A DNA stretch of 64,000 bases from Acetobacter orientalis (GTDB lineage: Bacteria; Pseudomonadota; Alphaproteobacteria; Acetobacterales; Acetobacteraceae), in NCBI RefSeq assembly GCF_000963965.1, contig NZ_BAMX01000006.1, forward strand, positions 62,001-126,000, read 5' to 3'. Made by a program: the position numbers and the translations under genes. The notes beneath the pieces were generated by a model that saw only the letters and a program-made list of their open reading frames with translations, was not told the DNA's origin and made no database searches. Positions 55,182 to 63,588 of the stretch are shown piece by piece (the first letter of the stretch is position 1; every line of letters begins with the position of its first letter).

Positions 55182-55895
55182 GTGAATAGGCAAGAAGCGG
55201 CGTCTTTCCAGCCCGCAGCACCCCAGCGGGCAGAGCTTTGGCGTGGTGCGCGCGCGGCCTTACCTATTATGATTGGCTTTGTACCTTTTGCGTTAGTGCT
55301 GGGTGCGCAGGCCCGCCTTAAGCAGTTTAGCCTGCTTGATGTACCCCTCATGACCGGCCTTAATTTTGGCGGTGGTTCAGAATTTGCGGCGGTAGGGTTA
55401 TGGACATCACCGCCGCATATAGCGCTGATTGTTGGTATTACGTTTTTGGTGAATAGCCGCCACCTTCTTATGGGGGCTGCACTGGCACCCTATTTAAGCC
55501 GTGTGCCACGCCGGAAAGTGCTCTGTTTTCTATTTTTCATGTGCGATGAAACATGGGCGCTAAGTTTGGCAGATGCCCGTAAACACGGCTTTAGCCTTGC
55601 TTATTACATGGGTGTTTCGCTTGGGCTGTATCTGAGCTGGCTTGTGGGTACGACCATAGGGGCGGCCATAGGCCCGGTATTGGGTGATGTAACACGCTAT
55701 GGGTTTGATATGGCGTTTCCCGCTGTGTTTTTTGTTTTGCTGCGCGGTATGTGGAAAGGCGTGTATTCAGCCCTGCCGTGGGCGGTAACATTGGGTGTGG
55801 CCATTACGGCATACGTGTTGCTGCCAAAGGGGTGGTATGTGCCGCTGGGTGCTTTGTCTGGCGCGCTTACGGCTTGGGTTTTAGCCAAGCCATGA
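55182..55895 (+). CDS. azlC: AzlC family branched-chain amino acid exporter, large subunit
   Basis: 237 residues with about six to eight membrane segments. Marks of AzlC/YgaZ: GARAALPIMIGFVPFALVLGAQA, MTGLNFGGGSEFAAVGLW, TFLVNSRHLLMGAALAPYL and FLFFMCDETWALS. With AzlD it exports branched-chain amino acids or analogues. GTG start at 55182 with GGAAGG upstream. The last bases overlap azlD (ATGA). Lies 2.4 kb downstream of leuCDB. Confidence 0.92.
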   Translation: MNRQEAASFQPAAPQRAELWRGARAALPIMIGFVPFALVLGAQARLKQFSLLDVPLMTGLNFGGGSEFAAVGLWTSPPHIALIVGITFLVNSRHLLMGAALAPYLSRVPRRKVLCFLFFMCDETWALSLADARKHGFSLAYYMGVSLGLYLSWLVGTTIGAAIGPVLGDVTRYGFDMAFPAVFFVLLRGMWKGVYSALPWAVTLGVAITAYVLLPKGWYVPLGALSGALTAWVLAKP

Positions 55896-56182
55896 CCATT
55901 CTTACCATTTTACTTATGGCGTTTGTAACATACTGCACCCGCATTGGTGGCTATTGGCTGCTTAACGGGCGGCATATTTCGCTCCGTACTGCCAAGGTTA
56001 TGGAGGTAGCCCCCGGCTGCGTATTGGTTGCTGTGTTAGCGCCAGACTTTGCCTCTGGCAAAGGGGCAGACTTGCTGGCACTTGCCGTAACGGCATTGGC
56101 GGCAACGCGCTGTTCTTTACTGGTTACAGTTTTAGTTGGGGTAGGGAGCGGGTGGCTATTACGGCAGGTTATACCGTTTTAG
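55892..56182 (+). CDS. azlD: AzlD family branched-chain amino acid exporter, small subunit
   Basis: 96 residues with about three or four membrane segments: MTILTILLMAFVTYCTRIGGYWLL, then EVAPGCVLVAVLAPDFASG, as in YgaH/AzlD. Start overlaps azlC. Followed by a bidirectional terminator shared with rpsU. Confidence 0.9.
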   Translation: MTILTILLMAFVTYCTRIGGYWLLNGRHISLRTAKVMEVAPGCVLVAVLAPDFASGKGADLLALAVTALAATRCSLLVTVLVGVGSGWLLRQVIPF

Positions 56183-56198
56183 GCATAGCAGCAGGCAC

Positions 56199-56236
56199 AA
56201 AAAAAGCCGGGCACCTTGGGGTGGCCCGGCTTTTTT
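56199..56236. terminator. Bidirectional terminator between azlD and rpsU
   Basis: AAAAAA GCCGGGC, 11-base loop, GCCCGGC TTTTTT. T-runs on both strands, so it can serve azlCD on plus and rpsU on minus. Confidence 0.92.
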
Positions 56237-56257
56237 ATGGTGCTTGAAGCGAAAGGC

Positions 56258-56461
56258 TTAGAAGCCTTCGCGTTCCAGGCGCTTGCGTTCCATCTTGCGT
56301 GCGCGACGAACTGCTTCAGCAGACTCACGAGCCTTACGCTCAGACGGCTTTTCAAAGTGGCGGCGCAGCTTCATTTCACGGAAAATGCCTTCGCGCTGCA
56401 TTTTCTTTTTGAGTGCCTTAAGAGCCTGATCGACATTGTTGTCACGGACGAGAACGTGCAC
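56258..56461 (-). CDS. rpsU: 30S ribosomal protein S21
   Basis: 67 residues: [24 protein letters not shown] and [20 protein letters not shown] are diagnostic, with the basic C-terminal tail [13 protein letters not shown] start at 56461; AGGGG is about 12 bp upstream. Divergent from the def-coq9 unit, the arrangement that gave COQ9-like proteins the name rpsU-divergently transcribed. Confidence 0.96.
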   Translation of the reverse strand: MHVLVRDNNVDQALKALKKKMQREGIFREMKLRRHFEKPSERKARESAEAVRRARKMERKRLEREGF

Positions 56462-56665
56462 TTGGTCACTAACCCCTGTTTCAAAAAACCCGGTTTACCC
56501 CGGTTTTGATGTGATATGAAAAAAGAACAAGCAGAACGCACCACGCGCCACCGATTCCTCTATTGGGCGTCTCTATAACACGGGCTTGCATAAAGACACA
56601 ATTCGTTCTTGCTTCTTATCAACAAACTCTTGTGACTTACTTCTGCCCACGTAAGGAAAGGCACC

Positions 56666-57196
56666 ATGGCTTTACTTAAAATTGCCCGTATGGGCCACCC
56701 TGTTTTGCTCAAACGCGCGCAAGAGGTGCCCGATATCCTCTCTGAGGACACACAACGCCTTATAGAAGACATGCAAGAAACCTTGGCTGATGCGGGCGGT
56801 GTTGGGTTGGCTGCGCCACAAGTGCATGTTTCTAAAAGACTCTTTTTGTATTCTGTGCCGCAAGCCCGCAGCGAGGGGGAGGACGACCCAGCATTGGACG
56901 TGCAGGTTTTAATTAACCCTGAACTTGAGCCTGAAGGGGCAGAAATTATACAGCGCATTGAAGGGTGTCTCTCCATTCCCGGCTTGCGGGGTGAAGTGCC
57001 GCGTTACAAGCGGGTCCGCTATGCAGGGTACGACCATACGGGCCAGCGGGTAGAGGGTGTGGCCTCTGGGTTTCGGGCGCATGTCATGCAACATGAAATG
57101 GATCATTTAGACGGGTTTCTCTATCCCATGCGGATGACAGATCTGGCGCGCCTGAAATTTGAGGCGGAAATGCTAAAGTATGGAGTGCAGGCATGA
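56666..57196 (+). CDS. def: Peptide deformylase
   Basis: Metalloprotease removing the formyl group from new proteins. 176 residues with motif 1 GVGLAAPQ, motif 2 EGCLSIPG (metal-ligand Cys) and motif 3 HEMDHLDGFL (metal-ligand His). AAGGAAAGG precedes the ATG. Overlaps coq9 by 4 bp, as in relatives where this is a second deformylase copy. Confidence 0.94.
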   Translation: MALLKIARMGHPVLLKRAQEVPDILSEDTQRLIEDMQETLADAGGVGLAAPQVHVSKRLFLYSVPQARSEGEDDPALDVQVLINPELEPEGAEIIQRIEGCLSIPGLRGEVPRYKRVRYAGYDHTGQRVEGVASGFRAHVMQHEMDHLDGFLYPMRMTDLARLKFEAEMLKYGVQA

Positions 57197-57876
57197 GCGG
57201 TATGGCAGGTGATAAAGTGCGGCAGGCTATTGCGTTTGCTGTTGCCGGGCTTGCAGCAGGTAGTATGCCAGCGCCGCTAGAGCACGACCCCGTGCGCGAT
57301 GCCGCATTGCGCAAAATAGCCGCCGTAGCAGGGCAACAAGGGTGGAGTCTTGCTGTGCTGCGAGACGTTGCCGGGCCAGAGGCAGACCTCTTATTTCCCG
57401 GTGGGGTGGTTGAGTTGGTTGAGGCATGGTCAGACCTGTGTGACCGCGACATGATAGAAGCCATAGCCGACACAGATGAGCCACGCTTAAGCCAGCGGGT
57501 TAAAGAGGCTTTGCTGGTACGCTTACCGGCCGACCCTGCCATGCGTGCTGGGGCACGGGCCGGGTTTGGTGTTTTAGCATCACCTTGCGCAGGCGGCGCT
57601 TTACGCCGCACAATGCTGCGCACCATCAATGCCATATGGCATGCGGCACAAGATCATTCTTCTGGCATGACCTATCTTACCAAAAGGCTGACACTGGGCG
57701 GTATTTATGGGGCAACGCTGCTTTATTGGTTAGCACGCGGGCATGATGCTGCCGTTATGGACGCATTTGTTGAGCGTAGGCTGGCTGGCGTACTGCGCTT
57801 TGGCAAGTTTAAAGCAAAAATACTTGGCGGTTTACCGGGTAGTGCGCGCGCCTCTGCCGCCTCTGCTGTGGGTTAG
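57193..57876 (+). CDS. COQ9-like protein (rpsU-divergently transcribed)
   Basis: 227 residues homologous to the mitochondrial lipid-binding protein COQ9, which presents ubiquinone precursors to COQ7. TetR-like helical fold, with LRDVAGPEADLLFPGGVVELVEAWSDLCDRDMIEA and the C-terminal amphipathic LDVRTLGG-type region replaced here by KFKAKILGGLPGSA. The pattern with def upstream and rpsU divergent is the alphaproteobacterial norm. A role in ubiquinone synthesis is inferred from the homologue. Confidence 0.88.
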   Translation: MSGMAGDKVRQAIAFAVAGLAAGSMPAPLEHDPVRDAALRKIAAVAGQQGWSLAVLRDVAGPEADLLFPGGVVELVEAWSDLCDRDMIEAIADTDEPRLSQRVKEALLVRLPADPAMRAGARAGFGVLASPCAGGALRRTMLRTINAIWHAAQDHSSGMTYLTKRLTLGGIYGATLLYWLARGHDAAVMDAFVERRLAGVLRFGKFKAKILGGLPGSARASAASAVG

Positions 57877-57895
57877 GGTAAGGGTGTAACCCTGC

Positions 57896-58423
57896 ATGAC
57901 AGCTTACCGCCCCACTGATGAAGCTGGCGCTGGCCTGCTCTTTTTACGTGAAGAGCAAATTAGGCTGGCCCAAACCATGATGTTTTTAGCAGGCCGAGAC
58001 ATGGCCAAGGCCATGGCCCCCATTTTAGAAGAATTGCAATTGGGGCAGGCGCATTACCGCGTTTTGCAGGTTTTAGCGTTTAGCCCGCGTATTCCGGTTA
58101 GTCGCTTGCAAGAAATTTTAGGGGTAACCAAGCAAAGTTTGGGCCGCACCTTGGGTGAACTGCAAGAGCGTGGTTACCTAGAGAGCGAGTCTTGCCTGCG
58201 TGACAGGCGGCAAAAACTTTTACGCTTGAGCAAAGAAGGGCTGAGTGTTGAAGTGCACCTGTTTGCTGTTGTTCGGCACCGTTTGGTTGATGCCTACCGA
58301 GAGGCAGGCGGTACGGCGGTAGAAGGGTTTCGCCGGGTTATGTGGGGCATGCTCTCAGAAAGCAGCCGCACGGTAATGGCAGATGAAAGTATGACGCGAA
58401 AGAAGGCTCGTTATGGCGCATAA
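57896..58423 (+). CDS. MarR family transcriptional regulator
   Basis: 175 residues. Winged helix with ILEELQLGQAHYRVLQVLAFSPRIPVSRLQEILGVTKQSLGRTLGELQERGYLE followed by the wing DRRQKLLRLSKEG, the typical MarR signature. 20 bp after coq9 and overlapping the response-regulator gene by 11 bp, so it belongs to the same transcript. Ligand and targets unknown. Confidence 0.88.
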   Translation: MTAYRPTDEAGAGLLFLREEQIRLAQTMMFLAGRDMAKAMAPILEELQLGQAHYRVLQVLAFSPRIPVSRLQEILGVTKQSLGRTLGELQERGYLESESCLRDRRQKLLRLSKEGLSVEVHLFAVVRHRLVDAYREAGGTAVEGFRRVMWGMLSESSRTVMADESMTRKKARYGA

Positions 58424-59144
58424 CTCGCACGATTTTACGCACGAAGAGGGCACAGCCCCCCACGTTATCGTTGTTGATGATGATGCCCGCCTACGCCGCC
58501 TTTTACAGCGCTACCTTGCTGAAAATGGCCTGCGCGTAAGCGTTGCAGCCAACGCCACAGAGGCGCGCCGGGCATTAGAGGGTATTCAGCCAGATGCTAT
58601 GGTGCTGGACGTAACCATGCCCGGAGAAGACGGGCTGCAATTAACCCGCGCCTTGCGTGACGCAGGGCAGGAATTTCCTATTCTGCTTCTTACGGCACGT
58701 GGTGAGCCAGAAGACCGCATTACCGGCCTAGAGGCCGGAGCCGATGATTATTTGGGCAAACCGTTTGAGCCGCGCGAGCTTTTGCTGCGGCTTAAAGCCC
58801 ATTTACGGCGCTTGGCCCCGGCCCCAGCGGCAGATAACCTGCGCATTATACGGTTGGGTGATAAAGAGTTTGACCCCGGACGGGCGCTATTGTCTGGCCC
58901 AAGTGGCAATATTCACCTCACCGGTGGTGAGGCCGCTTTGCTGGCTGTTCTGGCCCGCAGGCCTAACGAAGTGTTCTCTCGTGATGAAATAGCCGCAGCT
59001 TTGGATATGGCAGAAATTGGTGAGCGCGCGGTAGATGTGCAAGTAACCCGCTTACGCCGCCGTATAGAGCCAGACCCGCGCGAGCCACGCTTTTTACACA
59101 CCATTAGGGGGCGGGGTTACGTGCTGAAACCCGGTGTGCAGTAA
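58413..59144 (+). CDS. OmpR family response regulator
   Basis: 243 residues: receiver domain (17-130, acidic pocket VVDDDARLRRL, phospho-acceptor Asp66 in VLDVTMPGEDG, Thr in LLLTARG, Lys in GKPFEPRELL) and winged-helix DNA-binding domain (about 145-240, LTGGEAALLAVLARRPNEVFSRDEI, then RAVDVQVTRLRRRIE and IRGRGYVL). Likely partner of the histidine kinase that starts 5 bp downstream. Starts within the MarR gene. Confidence 0.93.
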   Translation: MAHNSHDFTHEEGTAPHVIVVDDDARLRRLLQRYLAENGLRVSVAANATEARRALEGIQPDAMVLDVTMPGEDGLQLTRALRDAGQEFPILLLTARGEPEDRITGLEAGADDYLGKPFEPRELLLRLKAHLRRLAPAPAADNLRIIRLGDKEFDPGRALLSGPSGNIHLTGGEAALLAVLARRPNEVFSRDEIAAALDMAEIGERAVDVQVTRLRRRIEPDPREPRFLHTIRGRGYVLKPGVQ

Positions 59145-59149
59145 GGCCT

Positions 59150-60532
59150 ATGCGGTGGCGGGTTTTTAGATGCTTTCCCAGACGGATTTTTCAGTCTCGC
59201 ACGGTTGAAAAATCTGTCAGGCGTGTTGTGCCTCGCTCTTTGTTACGGCGCTCATTGCTGATCGTTTTTATACCGCTGCTTATAACGCAAGCTATCTCGC
59301 TTGAGCTATTTTATGGCAATTTTCTTAAAGTCGTTTCGCGCCGTTTGTCTGGGGCGGTAGCGTCTGAAATTGTTCTTTCTCTCAACGCGTTAGAGCGGCT
59401 GCACTCACAAAGCGATAAAGAATGGTTTGTGCAACAGGCCAGAGACCATTTGCAGCTTGTAGAAACATGGAAACCCAATGCCAAACTAACACGCACAGGG
59501 TTTAACCATGTTTTGGGGCCAATGGATGAAGACCTAGCCCGAGGCCTTGAAACAGCCATTGATTACCCATTTTTTGTGAATTGGCATAACGACCCGCACA
59601 TTGTTACCATTTCCATACAGTTGAGTGATGGGGTGCTGGAAGTTGAAGCGCCCAGAAAGCGTTTAGATACCGGCCAGATCCTGTTGTTTGTGGCATGGGC
59701 GCTGGGCAGTTCGCTGCTGCTGTTTGCTATTGCCAGCCTTGTTATGCGTAACCAGGTAAGGGCTATTTTACGCCTTGCGTATGCGGCAGAGCAGTTTGGG
59801 TTAGGGCGTGATATTGGCCCTATTCGCCCAGAAGGTGCGCAGGAAGTGCGTAAGGCTGCGGTGGCTTTTAACCGCATGCAAGACCGCATTTACCGCTTTG
59901 TGTACCAACGTACTGGGGTGCTGGCCGGGGTGTCTCATGACCTGAGAACCCCCTTAACGCGCTTAAGGCTGTCTTTGGCAATGATGCCGCAGTCTGGCAC
60001 CCTTCAGGCCGAAACGCTGAAAGAAGACATTGAAGCCATGGTGGGAGACGTGGCTGAGATGGAACATATGATTGACAGCTACCTCTCTTTTGCACGCGGT
60101 GAGGGAGCAGAAACGCCAGAACCAGTCGAGCTCGGCCCCTTTTTGCATGATGTCGTGACCAACGCTCGCCGTGTTGGCACGCAGGTGCAAGCAATAAGCG
60201 TACAAAAAGGGCTTGTGGCAACTATGCGCCCTAACGCCATGCGCCGTGCGGTTATGAATTTGCTTGATAACGCTCGTAGGCATAACGCAGGTATAACCAT
60301 TACAGCGCGTAGTACGGCGGAGGGTATTAGTATTTGGGTAGATGATAACGGCCCCGGTATAAGCCCAGAGCGCAGAGAGGCCGTTTTTCGTGCTTTTGAA
60401 AGCGGGCGTGGGGGCGGTACAGGCCTAGGGCTTACCATCTCGCGCGACATTATTCGTGCACATGGCGGGGAAATGGAACTAGCAGATGCCCCACAAGGTG
60501 GGCTGCGGGTTCGGATAGTGCTGCCTGAGTAA
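59150..60532 (+). CDS. EnvZ-like sensor histidine kinase
   Basis: 460 residues. Membrane segments about 35-58 (LLIVFIPLLITQAISLEL) and 185-205, flanking a periplasmic domain of about 120 residues; HAMP linker; H-box GVSHDLRTPLTRLRL with His263, close to the EnvZ sequence; N-box NLLDNARRHN; G-boxes DNGPGIS and GTGLGLTI. Paired with the OmpR-like regulator upstream. The signal is unknown. Stop codon lies inside a hairpin shared with bamE. Confidence 0.92.
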   Translation: MRWRVFRCFPRRIFQSRTVEKSVRRVVPRSLLRRSLLIVFIPLLITQAISLELFYGNFLKVVSRRLSGAVASEIVLSLNALERLHSQSDKEWFVQQARDHLQLVETWKPNAKLTRTGFNHVLGPMDEDLARGLETAIDYPFFVNWHNDPHIVTISIQLSDGVLEVEAPRKRLDTGQILLFVAWALGSSLLLFAIASLVMRNQVRAILRLAYAAEQFGLGRDIGPIRPEGAQEVRKAAVAFNRMQDRIYRFVYQRTGVLAGVSHDLRTPLTRLRLSLAMMPQSGTLQAETLKEDIEAMVGDVAEMEHMIDSYLSFARGEGAETPEPVELGPFLHDVVTNARRVGTQVQAISVQKGLVATMRPNAMRRAVMNLLDNARRHNAGITITARSTAEGISIWVDDNGPGISPERREAVFRAFESGRGGGTGLGLTISRDIIRAHGGEMELADAPQGGLRVRIVLPE

Positions 60533-60551
60533 GCTTTTTAACTCAGGCAGC
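60520..60551. terminator. Hairpin over the histidine-kinase stop codon, at the bamE convergent junction
   Basis: Perfect 11-bp stem GCTGCCTGAGT / ACTCAGGCAGC with a 10-base loop; the kinase TAA (60530-60532) begins the loop. No T-run on either outer side. Probably a two-way transcript end. Confidence 0.6.
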
Positions 60552-60565
60552 CAGTAAGCTGTGGG

Positions 60566-61099
60566 TTAGAGAGTGTTGCCAGACCCAAAATGGCCGGGGC
60601 CGGAGTTCTGGCCCATCATGCCTGTACCGGTTGTGCTGCCAGACCCCATAAGGTTTTGCATAGGGTTGTAGCGGCCCACGTTACCCAGAATTTGCTGGAG
60701 CACGTTAATGCGCGTGCCCGGTGTTGGCGTAACCTGGCTAATCATAGCGACGCGACGGGAATCTTTACGGCTAAGGGTGCGCAGGCTGTCGAGTTTGCCA
60801 GCTTGGTCAAATTTAAGCACCACAACCTGCTGCTTTTTAACGCCCGGAAAATCAATGGGGCGTAGGTAGGTTGTCATGGAAATATAAATCCATGTGTTGT
60901 CGTCAAACGCACCTTTTGTGGTGGCCGAGCCTAACAGGTCAACCGCATCAGCACGGGTGCTGGTGCCGGGAATAAGCTGGTTATAGTCATCTGGCTCAAT
61001 CAAAGAGCCACGGGGTATGGGGCTTGGGCGAAAAACAGCGCAGCCGGACAAAACGCACAGAGCAGCAACAAGACTGCCTGCTTTACGAAGACGCATCAT
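60566..61099 (-). CDS. bamE: Outer membrane protein assembly factor BamE
   Basis: Small lipoprotein of the BAM complex (SmpA/OmlA). About 177 residues: signal peptide with lipobox LSGC, then the conserved RGSLIEPDDYNQLIPGTSTRADAVDLLGSAT, DDNTWIYISMTTYLRP and QVVVLKFDQAGKL. The C-terminal Gly/Ser/Met-rich tail (GSGSTTGTGMMGQNSG) is long compared with E. coli. Starts at 61099 or 61096 fit a lipoprotein signal; an ATG at 61123 is also in frame and no SD decides. Divergent from yceD. Confidence 0.88.
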   Translation of the reverse strand: MMRLRKAGSLVAALCVLSGCAVFRPSPIPRGSLIEPDDYNQLIPGTSTRADAVDLLGSATTKGAFDDNTWIYISMTTYLRPIDFPGVKKQQVVVLKFDQAGKLDSLRTLSRKDSRRVAMISQVTPTPGTRINVLQQILGNVGRYNPMQNLMGSGSTTGTGMMGQNSGPGHFGSGNTL

Positions 61100-61399
61100 G
61101 GAGTGTGAGCGTTGCGGCATCATGGTCTGTCAGGTACCCCGTTTTGGGCGCTTGCCGGGTAGCCAAGCGCGTTTAGCATGCTTGCAGGCGCAAACATGCC
61201 AGTTCTTTGTCCGATGCCCCAACGGGCTCGGTGCGTCAATTGCTCAATAGAGCATTCTTTGGGGTTTTGCCCGAAAAATGCAGATCAAGCTCTTACTGTG
61301 CCGCAAGTTTATGATACGGCAATACCGTGCTCCGTAAAAGTGTTGTGGAGCCGTGTTTTGCCATGTTCGTGTGTCCTGCACATTTTTCAGGAGGTTTTC

Positions 61400-61954
61400 A
61401 TGACTCCTAAGTCTGAGTTTTCACGCCTCACGGCGGTTCGTCGAATCGGGGCAGGGGGGCTTTCTGTAACAGTGGAAGCCACGCCTGAGGAATGTTTGCG
61501 CATTGCTGAGCGCCTTAACATACCAGAGGTGAGCATGCTGCGCTGCAAGTACCAGCTGCAGGCTGGCCCCCGCAGCGAGGTTACGGCGCATGGGGCTTTA
61601 GCAGCGCGCTTCAAACAAGAGTGCGTGCGCACACTCGAACCATTTGAAGATGTTCTGGCTGGGTCGTTTACGGTCAAGTTTGTACCAGAGGAACATTTTG
61701 TAGAAACCGCAGAGCCAGATCTGGAAGCGGTAGACGAAATTCCTTATGAAGGAGACTCCGTAGACCTTGGTGAGGCAGCCATAGAGCAATTTGCCCTAGA
61801 CCTGCCCCTTTACCCACACGCGCCCGATGCAGCCCTGCCGCCCGGCCTTGTGATAGAGGAAGAAGAGGTTGAAAGGCGGGCGCAGAAAGAAGCACAGGCA
61901 GAGCGTGTTAACCCTTTTGCCTCTTTAGAGCGCTTGCGCCGCAAGGATAACTAA
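61400..61954 (+). CDS. yceD: YceD family protein (DUF177)
   Basis: 184 residues, ATG at 61400 with CAGGAGG upstream. The YceD family is found next to rpmF and is implicated in 23S rRNA accumulation or 50S assembly. Seen here: VEATPEECLRIAERLNIPEVSML, FTVKFVPEEH, and the acidic IPYEGDSVDLGEAAIEQFALDLPLYPHAP, which is the family signature. Upstream of rpmF as usual, with a 160-bp gap containing two hairpins. Confidence 0.88.
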   Translation: MTPKSEFSRLTAVRRIGAGGLSVTVEATPEECLRIAERLNIPEVSMLRCKYQLQAGPRSEVTAHGALAARFKQECVRTLEPFEDVLAGSFTVKFVPEEHFVETAEPDLEAVDEIPYEGDSVDLGEAAIEQFALDLPLYPHAPDAALPPGLVIEEEEVERRAQKEAQAERVNPFASLERLRRKDN

Positions 61955-61993
61955 TGTGTTGGCGCGTGTTTTCTTGAGCTGTTGCTTGCGAAA

Positions 61994-62081
61994 CGGGCTG
62001 CGCTCTGCTACAGCCCGCGCTCAATCTGGTTAATGAACCTGTTTGTTTTGTCTACAATATGGCTTTTGCCGCCATTTGTAG
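61994..62081 (+). promoter_or_regulatory. Two hairpins between yceD and rpmF
   Basis: CGGGCTG / CAGCCCG (61994-62017, 10-base loop) and CTACAATATGGC / GCCATTTGTAG (62052-62081, one bulged T) followed by TCTTTTAAG. The second could terminate or attenuate before rpmF, whose SD lies 16 bp further. Confidence 0.4.
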
Positions 62082-62114
62082 TCTTTTAAGATTTGTTTGG
62101 AGGGGCTCGGGCCC

Positions 62115-62318
62115 ATGGCTGTACCTAAAAGAAAAACCTCGCCTTCACGTCGTGGCATGCGTCGCAGCCATGAAGCACTTCGTGTGGAGGCTCATGCTGA
62201 ATGCTCAAACTGTGGCGAACTGAAACGCCCACACAACATCTGCAGCCACTGCGGCCACTACGATGGTCGTGAAGTGATTGCAGCTGGTAAAGCACTGAAA
62301 GTCGCCGTTCGCGCCTGA
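62115..62318 (+). CDS. rpmF: 50S ribosomal protein L32
   Basis: 67 residues from ATG 62115 (GGAGGGG upstream). [21 protein letters not shown] and the zinc ribbon [18 protein letters not shown] are diagnostic; four Cys are intact. In the yceD-rpmF-plsX-fabH order common to proteobacteria. Confidence 0.97.
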   Translation: MAVPKRKTSPSRRGMRRSHEALRVEAHAECSNCGELKRPHNICSHCGHYDGREVIAAGKALKVAVRA

Positions 62319-62409
62319 TTTCAGGTTTGTGCCCTTAACCCAATAAACAGATTAAGGGCACAGAACACGTATTAGGAGTGGGTATCTGCGGTATGGCAGA
62401 GAAGTAGGC

Positions 62410-63516
62410 ATGAGCAATAGAGAGATTCCAGAAACATCCGTGTCAGAACAGAGTGAGGTGTACAGCCTTGCTGTAGACGGAATGGGTGGAGATGGTGCTC
62501 CCGATGTGGTCGTAGCCGGACTTGCCCTTGCAGCAGATCGTCACCCCGGTATGCGTGTGCTTCTGACGGGCGATGAAGCAAAGCTTCGCCCGCTGCTAGC
62601 CAAGCACCCGAAAGCAGAAGCCATTTGCACCATCTGGCATACAGATGAGTCCATTCCCATGGAAATGAAGCCGACCGCAGCCCTTCGGGTACGGAAGTCT
62701 TCCATGCGCCTGGGAATGGATGCTGTAGCCAGTGGGCGTGCGCGTGGCGTTGTTTCTGCCGGTAATAGCGGTGCTATGCTCGCGTTAGCTAAAATTGTCG
62801 TCAAGACCATGCCCGGTATCTCACGCCCGGCCATGGCAGCTATCAGCCCAACTGTTAAGGGTGATGTTGTCATGCTTGATCTTGGGGCCAATATAGCCTG
62901 CGACTGGCGTAATCTTGTAGAATTTGCCGTAATGGGTGAGGCCTTTGCCAAGGCTGTTCTTGGCCTGCCAGCCCCCCGTATTGGCCTGCTTAATATTGGG
63001 TCTGAAGAGCTCAAGGGCGATGAAAAATTGCGCATTGCGGCCGAAGTGCTGCGCGCAAGCCCCTTGGCTGCCCAATTTCATGGCTTTGTAGAAGGCCATG
63101 ACATTACCGCTGGCACGACAGATGTTGTTGTGACCGATGGTTTTACCGGCAATGTGGCGCTTAAAACAGGCGAGGGGGTGCTTAAAATGGCAACCGCCCT
63201 GTTACGTCAGGTCTTTAGCCGTAGCCTTGTTGCCAAGCTTGGCTACCTGCTTGTGCGCCCCGGTTTGGAGCGTATGAAGGAATGGCTTGACCCGCGCCGC
63301 TATAACGGTGCCGTATTTGTTGGCCTAAATGGCGTAGTTGTGAAGTCTCACGGTGGCACCGATGCAGAAGGGTTTGCCGCCGCAGTTGATGTTGCCATGG
63401 ACATGGTAACACATGGCTTCAATGATGGTATGCGTGAACGGCTCTCACTCATGGGGGCACTTTTGTCGCATCAGCAATCCTCGATAGAGCGTGAGCCAGC
63501 AGAAGCGGTCTCTTAA
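62410..63516 (+). CDS. plsX: Phosphate acyltransferase PlsX
   Basis: Makes acyl-phosphate from acyl-ACP for phospholipid synthesis. 368 residues: LAVDGMGGDGAPDVVVAGL at the N-terminus, VVSAGNSGAMLALAKIVV, LDLGANIACDWRNLVEFAVMGEAFAK, LLNIGSEELKGDEKLR and VVTDGFTGNVALKTGEG. Start ATG 62410 with a weak ribosome site. fabH begins 72 bp downstream. Confidence 0.97.
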   Translation: MSNREIPETSVSEQSEVYSLAVDGMGGDGAPDVVVAGLALAADRHPGMRVLLTGDEAKLRPLLAKHPKAEAICTIWHTDESIPMEMKPTAALRVRKSSMRLGMDAVASGRARGVVSAGNSGAMLALAKIVVKTMPGISRPAMAAISPTVKGDVVMLDLGANIACDWRNLVEFAVMGEAFAKAVLGLPAPRIGLLNIGSEELKGDEKLRIAAEVLRASPLAAQFHGFVEGHDITAGTTDVVVTDGFTGNVALKTGEGVLKMATALLRQVFSRSLVAKLGYLLVRPGLERMKEWLDPRRYNGAVFVGLNGVVVKSHGGTDAEGFAAAVDVAMDMVTHGFNDGMRERLSLMGALLSHQQSSIEREPAEAVS

Positions 63517-63588
63517 CGCACAATGAATGAAGAGCGGCGTGCTGCGTGCTGAATGCAGCCCGGCGTGCCGAACAATGAAAGAGCAGAG

